In this document: in pieces, positions 9,634 through 18,331 of the stretch
Numbering within the stretch: the stretch's first letter is position 1
Layout: every line of letters starts with the position of its first letter
Assembly: GCA_015657535.1 (NCBI GenBank)
Contig: JADHZB010000175.1
Location: 1-18,331, forward strand
Length of the DNA stretch: 18,331 nt
Reading direction: 5' to 3'
Source: Nephromyces sp. MM_2019
Taxonomy: Eukaryota; Apicomplexa; Aconoidasida; Nephromycida
Notes under the pieces: generated by a model
Told to the model about the DNA's origin: nothing
Database searches by the model: none
What the model saw: only the letters and a program-made list of their open reading frames with translations
Position numbers and translations under genes: made by a program

Positions 9634-9829
9634 ATTGTACTGGCCGGTACTAGGGCTTAAACAGAAGGCCAGGCGATGAGATATGTTGAGGCAGGCTCGC
9701 TGATAAAGAAGAAAATATGAGCGAGAAGGGTGTTTCAGGGCTTTGGAAAGAGAAAGATAGGAAAGAGAGAAGACACACACCCACACAGACACATTTACAA
9801 TCCTCTGTGATGTGTGCCAAAGGAAGTAC

Positions 9830-9837
9830 TTTTTATA
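9830..9837 (-). promoter_or_regulatory. Candidate TATA box for the HMA-like gene
   Basis: The minus strand reads tataaaaa about 200 bases before the ATG at 9633, followed by a CT-rich stretch as in many 5' UTRs. This supports a start at 9633 over the spliced, longer N-terminus. It rests on motif appearance only. Confidence 0.3.
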
Positions 9838-10011
9838 GCAAAGGGAAGCAGAAGGGGCAATAAGAAGAGGTATGGAGAGAGAAGATTAGAGAATATGCAG
9901 AGGGGAGGAGCAGTGGGGTTAGTGTGTGAGACGGTGTGCTAGTTACTCTCACACACAATAACAAACTAGAAGAGGCTCTTATTCAACTTAGAGCACCCTC
10001 CCCACACCTAC

Positions 10012-10183
10012 CTGAGAGAGAAAGTCTCCAGATTCTTAAAGGCAGCTTTTCAAAAATACTAAAGGCAGAAGAAGGCAGGAGATTTGGTCCACTTAAGTTT
10101 TCTATATCAATTTCCACCAAATGTGGATTTTCATCTGCTCCCACTAGCGTTATTGCATACGAAAGTACGTTGCTCTCTGGTTC
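10012..10183 (-). CDS. Candidate internal coding exon, unidentified
   Basis: The minus strand is open for 57 codons after a TAG at 10186-10184 and ends at a good phase-1 donor (tcag then gtaggt) at 10011. This is the same donor form as the first visible protease exon. A phase-1 acceptor (aaccag, ending 10177) is possible. The peptide includes ENPHLVEIDIENLSG and FEKLPLRIWRLSLSG, which look protein-like and faintly leucine-rich-repeat-like. It could splice to 9740-9411 and so be an upstream exon of the HMA-like gene. A start at 10299-10278 followed by a 100-base intron is also possible, but weak. The plus strand of the same stretch is open too (9936-10187), so the strand is not certain. Confidence 0.3.
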
Positions 10184-12263
10184 CTAGTGTCGAACCAAGT
10201 CTCAATCAGTAGTTCACCACCTCAAAGGGAGATGAAAGGATGTTTCCTGTCATTTTTGCGCATACAAAAACACACACCTCGTGTTGATGGTAGTAGCATT
10301 GAAGATGCTTAAAGTATGCTTCCTTTCAATTTAGCACACACACATCTCACCCACATACTACAAGCGTTGCCAGTAAAGTAGCAAAATCTGCCATAAATAA
10401 GCAGAGAAAAAAGCCGCACACACACTGGAAAAGGCAGTGACACACATTAGCACCAATGCATAAAAAAGGAAAGGTATAAATGGCAGCACACAATACTTGT
10501 GTAGAAGAAATTCACGAAGAGGGGAGTTTTAACGGTTATTTACGGGCTTTTCTAGGAATGAATGGTGAAAGTCCCTCATTTTTCAAGGGTGTGTGTGAGG
10601 AAGAAATGCTCCACAAAACGAGGCAAACTGTACAAGGCTTTTAGCTGAGATTAAGAGGAAAAGAAAAGCTCAAAACTGCAAAAAGACGAGGAAGAAGCAG
10701 TTTTTTAGGGGCTTTGCACTGCGAGCGGGTTACGTCTAGGCTTTTGGGCGAAATCGATTGACCTAGAAATGGAAACTAGGCGGTTTAGAGGGGGGGTTAG
10801 CTTGGAGGAAGAGGGAGTGATGGTGTGGGGGTTTTCTGTGGGTATTAGAGGGGGGTGGGTAGGTTTAGATATGAGCTATATATACTGTTTGAGGTGGGAG
10901 TTCTCTCTCCAGTAGTTGTATGTTGTCTCTAGTTGGAGTTCTCGCTAGTAGCTACATAGTATATTAAGGGAGATCGCTCTATTTCTCTCTAATTTCCATC
11001 TTTCACTCTATATATTTCTAATTTCTATCTCTCACTCTATATATCTCCATATATCTGTATATCTCGTAATATATAGATGTCTCTCTCACTCTCTATCTCC
11101 CTCCTTCTCTAATAGCAGCGCCAAATTCTAAAGATGAAAGCATTTTTTTCTAATCTTTTCATCTATTAAACGTTTCCAGTCGTCACCACCCACCACTTCC
11201 TCCTGTTTTCGAACATCCACCTTCTAAAAAACAGAAAACCTCCATTTGAGCTTAAAATCGGCTTTTTTTATCAAAAAAAGCCATCCTCTGAACATTTTAG
11301 AGATTTTTGTAGATTAATCGAGATGATTATAAAAACCTAAAATTAAATGAAATATTTTTTAATATTTTAATGTTTTTAAGTTACTAGAATTTGATTAAAA
11401 AAAAGTGGAAGGTAGCAGCAAACGTCAAAAAATTGCGGTTCCTGCTTCAAGTTCTGGGTGAAGAAGTCATAAAATGAGGAAGATAACCGAAAATGCTGGA
11501 AAATTTTGATTTTTGTTGGAACTTTAAAATAAAAAATGGCGATTTCGGGGAAGAGGTTGAATTTGGAGGTTTCGGTGATGGGAACTTTTAAGAGGGAAGG
11601 CGAAAGAGAAAATTCCGTGAAAAACAGAAATTCCTGGCGAATATATTGAGTGGAATGGGATGTAATTTTGGGGGGGGTTTTTATGTGTTTTTTCAGCGAT
11701 TTTATTCGTGTTCTTAAGCGTTTTTTCAGTGCTTTCGCAGTCTTTTTTCAGTGTTTTTCCCACTTTTTTTCCACTTTGCTTTCCATTTCGCCCTTCTCTC
11801 AAACAATTGCGATTGCATTGATTCTCTTTCATTATTTTCGGTATCATACGATATCCTTCATGCTGCACCGAATCTACTACTCTCTATTTATGCCATTTTC
11901 ATAGTGCGTCTAAATCTGCTCCTCCAAAGGATATAAATTTCAGGGTTTTTCAGTGAAATGACGAAAACGTAAACCTAAAATTTCTCCTTCATGAATCCTC
12001 TTTTTCCCAACTGAAAAATTTTGAGACACACCAGTCCACCCAAAATACACACTAGAATCAATACGATGACTTTGCACTAGTTGGTGTGCGTAAATTGGTT
12101 GCATTTTTGCCTCTAGAAGGAGCAAAAAATCCACTCCTGGCAGATTTTCGTGCAATTTATACATAAAATAGCGTATTCGAGCGAGAAGAAACATAAAAAA
12201 AACGCATCAAATATCAAGCGTAGAGTATAAGCTGAAAAAAGCAAAATTTTTCCCATAAAGAAA
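10184..12263. other. Long region without a recognisable gene
   Basis: Bases 10780-10865 are G-rich on the plus strand, 10970-11110 are CT/AT-rich with a short tandem duplication, and 11260-11420 are AT-rich. Open frames of 61-114 codons (such as 11524-11868 on - and 11650-11904 on +) overlap on opposite strands and resemble no family I know. A small gene may have been missed. Confidence 0.4.
10989..11047. repeat. 29-bp imperfect tandem duplication, CT/AT-rich
   Basis: Two copies of ctaattt(c/t)(c/t)atct(t/c)tcac, each followed by tctatatatt or a close variant, start at 10989 and 11018. Related ctctatatatctc words continue to about 11110. Confidence 0.65.
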
Positions 12264-12542
12264 ATGAAGAAGCATCAAAATCGAGAAAAAACTCCCTTAT
12301 TTAACCTTTTTCAAATCGATAGAGAAAAAATTGGGAGTTTCAGAAAAATTGAAAAAAAAGGCTTGGAAATTGAAGAATTTATCTCAACTCCAAAGGGAGA
12401 AATATCGTCTTCAATGCATCACTTTTTATACCAAAAAGCCACTTTCCCACCCTCTAATACAGGGGAGAAATCTGCTAAATTGAGGAAAAGTATCAAGCAG
12501 CTCACAGAAAAATATCTATTAACTCAACAACAAATCACCTAG
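12264..12542 (+). CDS. Hypothetical 92-residue open frame (weak)
   Basis: It starts at ATG and ends at TAG. The product would be rich in Lys, Glu and Ile (RKIEKKGLEIEEF, AKLRKSIKQLTEKYLL) and possibly helical. I recognise no domain, no promoter and no partner exon. The base composition is A-rich, which favours chance Lys-rich frames. Confidence 0.15.
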   Translation: MKKHQNREKTPLFNLFQIDREKIGSFRKIEKKGLEIEEFISTPKGEISSSMHHFLYQKATFPPSNTGEKSAKLRKSIKQLTEKYLLTQQQIT

Positions 12543-12561
12543 TCACATTATACCACAGTTT

Positions 12562-12708
12562 CTACCGCTGATTGCAGGTTCTGAGAAGATTGATAAATGC
12601 AATTTTCGTGGCTTTGATTTTAAATGCTCTTGCCAGCAAAGCTGCATTTTCAAAGTATCTAAATGCATCAATCTCCTCTTGATAGTTTAAGCTGGCAGTT
12701 TTAGCCAT
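12562..12708 (-). CDS. Hypothetical 48-residue small open frame (weak)
   Basis: ATG at 12708 to TAG at 12564-12562. The product contains YQEEIDAFRYFENAALLARA, followed by KIKATKIAFINLLRT, and would form an amphipathic helix. The plus strand of the same stretch is also open and would give a Cys-rich peptide after an acceptor-like attgcag. Only one strand can be right, and possibly neither is. It is recorded as a candidate too short for ordinary ORF cut-offs. Confidence 0.18.
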   Translation of the reverse strand: MAKTASLNYQEEIDAFRYFENAALLARAFKIKATKIAFINLLRTCNQR

Positions 12709-12910
12709 AAATTTCAAGAAAAATGAGCAGAATAAGCATCACAAAATCTTCAAATCCTCCTCTTCCGCTCTCAAGTTTTGTATCCGCGAGATCTGGCATT
12801 AAAAGTGTTTTCTCTAGAGTCTTGGAGCTTCTATCTCAAGGCGCTTTCCCTCGATTTATCTGTTTTTTTGTGGATTTGCAATAGACTGTTTCCTCCTACT
12901 ATTACATTGA

Positions 12911-12948
<38 letters not shown>

Positions 12949-13484
12949 GAAAGTAATTCTTTGTGTTCAATCAGGATAGCAGCGGAGTTTCAGAAAAAAA
13001 TTCAGCTTCAAAGCTGTTGAGAAGACTTTTTTGCTAGCAACCAATTCTGCAATGTAGAAACAGCTGCAATCACAGATTAAGTTGGGGTAGTAGTGCTATA
13101 AAATGAGCACCTACTCTTTTTCCGGCCCTACGCGGTTAGTCTTAGCAAATAGATAAGCATTCCTCCAAGAATCAGCGAAAAAGCAATCAAAAGGAAACTA
13201 ATGCTCCGATTAATCTTGAGAAACCAGAAAAAAGAGTCAAAACGTCTTTAAAGCACAGAAACTACCCACAAATTAGCCCAGATTCGCTTAAAGCAGTAAA
13301 AAATCATTTGGAACTCGCTCTGGAAGACAGAACGTGCTCTTTCTACGTTTAAAGCTTCTCAAAGAAGATAAAAAAGCATTCATTCATATCCTAGATATCA
13401 TCCTAATAGAATATGAAAAAGATCCTTCAAATCTCTTGAATTCTTTAAAAAAAGATGTCTCGCCCTCATTAACTCTCCGAACCT
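12709..13484. other. Intergenic region after the protease gene, with a (GT)n tract and a possible degenerate coding relic
   Basis: This includes the protease 3' UTR. On the plus strand, an open stretch from about 13147 to a TAA at 13350-13352 is followed in another frame (from about 13334) by residues DPSNLLNSLKK. These resemble DPSNILSILKK of the HMA-like protein. There is no start codon, clear splice site or continuous frame, so I do not call a gene. The minus strand has a short hydrophobic open stretch at about 13128-13250 with no start. Confidence 0.3.
12913..12944. repeat. (GT)16 microsatellite
   Basis: Sixteen GT dinucleotides without interruption, in intergenic sequence. Confidence 0.95.
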
Positions 13485-15180
13485 CTAAAACCGCCTATTC
13501 TGCTCTCCACCCATACGCTGAGTCTTGTACTCTGAAATTCTCTGCTTTACGACTTGCATCTTCTTTAAAGCAGAAATATGCAGTATATGCTGAAAAATAT
13601 ACGAAGTTATTGCCAATATAATCATAAAGAGGGTGATGAGTAGCCACATCAACCAGTAGAATGGAACAGAGGCTATTGAGCAGTCTCGGCCAGCAGCTTT
13701 GCATATAAAGCTATCAGCCGAATGTTTTCCACAGATACACTCTTCAAAGACATGCTTAACTAGTGGCTTCAGTGGTAGTGCATATAAGGTAACTTCGTAG
13801 TTTCCTGATGAGCTGGAGCTTTCGCCTGCGTTTTCATGGGCATTTTCGCTCGTGTTTTTGCTTGTATTTTGTCTCTCATTCACTCTCTCCTTCGGTCTTG
13901 CGTACTCAATCCTGGCTCTTCTTTGGGAAATGCTTGGAGCTTTCACGCTAACCCCAGAGAGGCTCTCATCCGCTTCATTGCTACTCTTTAAGCTTGTCGA
14001 AAAAACCTTTGTTTTTTCCGTTTTGGAGGATTTCTCCGGAGGAAAAAAGTTCGAATCCTTTTCAATGAGCAAAAGAATGTCTCCTCGTCTTCCAAAGTTA
14101 CTGTTATAACTTTGTGAATGCTTTAAGTTATCAAAAAAAGTCGAAATTTCCATCAGTTGAGTGGGTGGGAAACTACCGGTAGAAGGCGTATAGGAAGAGG
14201 AGGAAAAAGACGGAGAAGATAGATAAGGATTCAAAGAATTAGCATTGGTGTGGTCAGAATAGCTCCTCTGATTCTTAGTATAATAGCTATTATTATTAGT
14301 ATCATCTTCATTATCTGCAGTAGCATTCCTTTTCATCTCTTTTCCCTGGATTCTTGCATAAGGAATACAGAAAACATCACATTGCGCAGCAAGCATCCAA
14401 AGAATATCCCTTAGATAAAGATCAGCCTGATCTGACCAGCTGAAGAAGATCTTTTCATTGAAGCAAGATTTCAAGAAAAAAGAGTCACTTTCCTTACTAT
14501 CAGAGCTAGAGATTGGGGAGAAGGGGATTTCTCCAAAACCCCCCTTCATATTCTCAAGAGAAGAACTACTCCATACCATCCTGCATAAATTTACCGAACA
14601 ATCCATTGAAGAGCAAGCGAAACGACTGCTAAGAGATAAGAGAGAGGGAAAGATGAGAGTAGAAACATCACTCAAAATGTTAGCCTTAAACATTGCGGCC
14701 CAAACAAATTTCATTTGAGATAAATCCTGCGTGTGTGTGTGGAGTTTTTGTAGTATCGGAGGATTCTGCTGAGAAGTCTCATCTTCTTCTTGATAAGATG
14801 ATGAGCCCGAACAAGGATAAATGATATGCCCAAAGTTTGAATGGAACCACCAACGGCATTTTTGTAGGGTTTGTAAGGGAGTTTGACTCTTTTGGGATGA
14901 GGAAGAACTCTGTTTAAAGTTGAAGGATCGTAGGTAATTTCCCTTGCCTATTAGTTGAAAAAGAGAGAAGCACATTATAGCCTTTATGAAGTAAAAAGTA
15001 GTAATAAACACACACACTCACACGAAAAAGCATATAGAAAAACATAGATACACACAGAAACGCTACGTTTAAGAAAGCTTTGATCGCTTTGAGGCAGTAA
15101 AGTATCTTAAATTGCTGTTTATTAGCTTTTTATCGTTTAAAAATTCGAAGAATTCAAGGTCTGATTTATTTAAGGTACTC

Positions 15181-15211
<31 letters not shown>

Positions 15212-18029
15212 GGCTGGTATGTGTGTCTTTGCTTTTTCTTCTTTCCTCCTTTTTTCACCCCCCTCCCCAACCCCTCCGTTCCCTCCTTTTCCATAAGCTA
15301 TTTCCCACTTTCCCCCCCTACTCCAAGCTCTAACCACCCCCTCCTTCACACAAAAAAAACACCAAATCGCCTCTTTACTTTCCCTATTCAACAAATCTCC
15401 ACCTAGAGATAAGCACACACTAAAATCACACTCAACACCCTCTTACCCGATTTTATCCTTGGATTACTCCTACCAGAACTCCAAGTTCTTTCAGGGTATA
15501 CCCTCATCATCTTCTCCTCTAAATCAAACAAAAGCCCTTCAACTACCTCCTTCAAAGGAGGAGAATTGCCTGCTTCCTTGGAGCCAGTAACAGGCAAATC
15601 TTCTTCTTTTTCCTCTGAATTTTTCTGCATCCTCATAAAAACAGCGGAAAGAACCTCAGACTCTACATGAAGAGTGCAGATTGATAGCAGCCGGGCGAAG
15701 ATATTATCTTCAGAAGTTGACAAGTCTCTAAGCTCCTCCTCAGTAACTCCAGCAGTAGATCTCAGCGTAGCAGCAGCAGCTCTGAAGGCCTTAACGCTAC
15801 TAAAGCAGCTTTCATTGCAAAGAAGCTGATTTTCTGTAGTGTTTTCATTCCCTTCCTCAAAGATATCCCGTGATGACGTTGAAGAGGCTGATTTTCCGGT
15901 CTTTTTCATAGGTTTAGAGCCAGTTTTTGTGTGTGTGGGCTGCCCTGCTTCAGGCTGATCCACCCCAGAGGCTGCAACTCTCTTGCCTTCAAGCGAAATA
16001 GGCCCAGAAGTTGCAATTCCCTTCACTTTTAAGGACGATCTGGGGCCCAATTCAAAGCAGCTCTGGTGTGCGTGAAGCTCCGCTTTATGCCAGTTCTTCA
16101 CAGCGCTTCGATGCACTTGAACCCAGGCCGGGAAGCCCTCTACCCTACAATGCTTTGTGACTTTTTGGGGGTCTGAGATCGGCCCGAAAACGGCTAATCC
16201 ATACGGCTGTCGAGCGACAGTGAAGTTGAGGCTTGAAACTGGCAGTGAAGATGATGACTGGCTTGAGATATGATTCGAAGATGCAGAGTTTTCACGAAAA
16301 GTTTGCTTTTCAAAAGGATTTTTTTGAGAAGAGGAAGAGGGATATGGAGTGAAAAGAGAAGAGGAAGAAAAGGAGGAGGAATAATCAGTCGTTTTGGGGA
16401 ATTCACTAACGTTCTCTCCAGAATAGAAGCTTTGAGATCGAAGATTGGAGCCAGCACCTGGGGAGGGGGGAAACGAGTGTGTGTGTATGTATTTTTGATG
16501 TGATTATAGGCTGAATCTGGCTGCGCGAGTGTTTTTGTGTGTGTGCTTGTGTGTGGGTGGGGTCTTTTTATAGAAGCTTTTTGTGTGTTTATTGAAGTGC
16601 TATGTTCATGATGTGTGTGTATGAGAGGATGTTTTTCTAAAGTATAAATTTGCGCTTGAAATATAATGTGTGTGAGGTTTTTTTTGGCGTGTATTTTTCG
16701 CAAGGATACGTGTTTTGCTCACACTGTTATACCCTTGTGTGTGCTTGTATTCTTTTCAAGTAAATCTATGCATCTTAAAGAACTTCTAGTGTGAGTTCAA
16801 CAACATGGTAATGCCCCTGCCCTCCAGTGTTTATTTTCAAAGTCTCTATGCATCAATGTGCCATTGTGATGCATTATGGGACGTGTTGTGTGTATTCCAG
16901 GGTGTGTGTGCGCCTCCCAAGATGTGTGCATTTCAGAATGTGTCTCTGCATTCTAGGGGGAATATTTGTGCGTGCACACTCATAATCACCTAATACGCAT
17001 CTCTCAATCCCAAAACTACTAAACAAGCTGATTTCTCTTGCTTCAATCACCTACCTGAATCATACAGAGAATACGAGTTTAAACCACCATGATGATAGTC
17101 ATAAAAGTCTTCGTTCTTCCCGCTTTCCATCCCTCCTCCTCTCAAGCTCTGCCTTCTCTCTGAAGCTTCACCTGAAGATCCTACAATAACGCGAGTTCCC
17201 CTAACATAAACATGGAAAGTAATGGTATCTTCGGAGATTTGGTGCAAATATACTTTTTCAACATTGTTAGTCGAGTCTCGAATCCCAAGCCCTAGAAACT
17301 CATGATTTCCAGTGTAGTTGATGCCTTGCTGTAGTGTGTGTGTGGGATCTGCCTTAGTCTTCACAAATACCGTAAGATCTAGATCGTTTACTAAGGCCAT
17401 AGATCCTCCAGGAAAAGAAGGAGGATCATACCACGTTAGAGTTGCTGAGAAGCTCTCAAACTTTTCCGCCATTCCTCCGACGCTGGAACTGAAGTTATCA
17501 TATTCGATGGTGTATATACACACCTCAGACTCTTGTACTCCAAGTGCATTATCATCAACATATAGCCTAGTTTGACCCAAGTAATGAATATCATCAATCG
17601 TATGCGTGGCAGAAGCGACTTTGCTTCGATTTACTGTGGATTGTGCTGTAGAAGGGGGGTTGTTCCTGCCTATCACGGGTGAATAAGCATATTCGTTGGA
17701 AAAAAACTTGGGGAGGGGGGGTAGAACTGCCTTTTCTGCGCTGATATTTTCAGAGTAAGGAGGAGCAGAATCGTCAGAATTCAAAGGCTGAGATGTCGTA
17801 AAGAGGCTCTTATCCAAGAGAAAGAGGGATTTACTAAGCTGAGGCATTCCAAAGCCCTGGTTTGCCAAAAAAAGCAGATTTTGGGGGTAAGTTGAGTGTG
17901 TGTGCGTCATTGGACTAGCTAAGGGCTGAAGCCTGTGTGCTCCATTTATAAGTACAGCCTTTATTAGTGCGCCGGTGGGGGGGGGATGAACGGATTGGTG
18001 ATTCCAAGAGTTTTCTTCTTGCCGAAAGC
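13485..18029 (-). CDS. Membrane-anchored subtilisin-like serine protease (peptidase S8), C-terminal part, three visible exons
   Basis: Visible exons: 18029-17055, 16457-15447, 14947-13485 (TAG at 13485). They are joined by phase-1 GT-AG introns of 597 and 499 bases and encode the last 1149 residues; the 5' part lies beyond the window. Numbering from the first visible residue, TGALIKAVLINGA (19-31) and NQGFGMPQL are the end of the S8 catalytic domain. The Asp, His and Ser triad is not in view. LTWYDPP (198-204), ALVNDLDLTV (212-221), NYTGN (238-242), NNVEKVYL (255-262) and RQPYGLAVFG (408-417) are typical of the beta-sandwich domain after S8 in KP-43-like proteases and Dictyostelium Tag proteins. 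Residues 285-402 are a Ser-rich insert within that domain, cut by an intron. Residues 420-1062 match nothing I know; they contain Ser/Asn-rich and charged stretches and scattered Cys. A Cys cluster (EECICG, FICKAAGRDC) precedes a transmembrane helix (1092-1114) and a 35-residue basic tail. This predicts a type I membrane protein with the protease outside the cytosol. The family is certain; substrate and role are unknown. Confidence 0.88.
15181..15211. repeat. GT microsatellite in a protease intron
   Basis: GT repeats with one TT interruption, inside the intron spanning 15446-14948 (CA on the sense strand of the gene). The same intron has a pyrimidine-rich stretch on the plus strand at 15233-15330, which is purine-rich in the transcript. 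Confidence 0.9.
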
Positions 18030-18226
18030 CTTGAAGAAATTGCAAAATTTCAGTGTTTTTTTGGTGTGTGAAGGAGTTAGAGGCGGGAAAGTGGGTGTTT
18101 CGGAGATTAGAATATGCGGGAAGCCTCTTTTGAAGATTTCATAGTCGAAGAGAGAGGGGCTTCTTTTGAGTTTATTTTATTGTTGGTAGTTTTGGAGAGT
18201 GCATATCTGTGTAAGGGGGTGGGTGG
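18030..18226 (-). other. 3' part of the intron upstream of the first visible protease exon
   Basis: The minus strand shows a branch-like ctctaac followed by aatttcttcaag and the exon at 18029 in phase 1. The frame stays open upstream to a TGA at about 18139. The exon could therefore begin earlier, at an acceptor near 18125, but the inserted residues would not fit the S8 fold well. No GTSMA-type catalytic serine motif is present in any frame here. Confidence 0.55.
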
Positions 18227-18331
18227 GTGTCTGAGTGTGTGTTTTGAGTGTCTGAGTGTGTGTTTTGAGTGTCTGAGTGTGTGTGTTGAGTGTCTGAGCG
18301 TGTGTTTTGAGTGTCTGAGTGTGTGTTTTGA
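18227..18331. repeat. 21-bp minisatellite at the right window edge
   Basis: Five units of gtgtctgagtgtgtgttttg plus a final a start at 18227, 18248, 18269, 18290 and 18311. Units 3 and 4 each carry one substitution. The array runs off the window. It probably lies in the protease intron, but on the minus strand all three frames are open through the unit, so a 7-residue coding repeat cannot be excluded. Confidence 0.9.

Noticed and set aside
9140..9679. 179-codon open frame on the plus strand
   Set aside because: It is antisense to the HMA-like exon, which has a recognisable fold, a good start and a consensus donor. The plus-strand product resembles nothing.
13128..13250. Short hydrophobic minus-strand open stretch (possible extra membrane exon of the protease)
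   Set aside because: It has no start codon and no good donor in the protease's last exon to join it. The protease already ends with a membrane helix, tail and stop codon. T-rich DNA gives hydrophobic frames by chance.
13852..14718. Open frames of 85-86 codons on the plus strand
   Set aside because: They lie antisense to the 487-codon last exon of the protease and show no independent signals.
18227..18331. CRISPR-like array
   Set aside because: The units are directly adjacent without spacers, and the window is eukaryotic. It is a minisatellite.

Overview
This window looks like nuclear DNA from a microbial eukaryote (a protist or similar). Its two recognisable protein families are each broken by GT-AG introns of about 400 to 850 bases. 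It is full of CA/GT and pyrimidine microsatellites and has wide gaps between genes. Nothing in it looks bacterial or viral. I cannot name the lineage from sequence alone.

Layout. Bases 1-1810 hold tandem repeats and no gene I recognise. Bases 1811-5658 (+) hold a complete five-exon mitochondrial carrier (SLC25) of 374 residues, closest in its motifs to the ATP-Mg/phosphate (SCaMC) branch but without EF-hands. Its fourth intron contains 546 uninterrupted pyrimidines. A strong 15-bp stem-loop sits 12 bases after its stop codon. Bases 5705-8897 are mostly non-coding, with a decamer repeat, a perfect hairpin, a CA microsatellite and one possible exon. Bases 8898-9633 (-) hold a small gene whose first exon resembles the ATX1/heavy-metal-associated fold but lacks the CxxC metal site. 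Bases 9634-13484 are poorly resolved, with a few weak exon candidates. Bases 13485-18029 (-) are the 3' part of a large subtilase gene. It covers the end of the peptidase S8 domain, a beta-rich C-terminal domain interrupted by a Ser-rich insert, a long unrecognised Cys-containing extension, one transmembrane helix and a short basic tail. Its catalytic residues lie beyond the right edge. The window ends in a 21-bp minisatellite inside the next upstream intron.

The carrier (+) and the HMA-like gene (-) converge; the HMA-like and protease genes are both on the minus strand. The genes do not form an obvious pathway. One shared property stands out: every intron junction whose frame I could fix is phase 1. 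The most unusual items are the membrane-anchored subtilase with an unknown extension, the cysteine-less HMA-like protein, the uniform intron phase, and the pyrimidine tract and stem-loop attached to the carrier gene.
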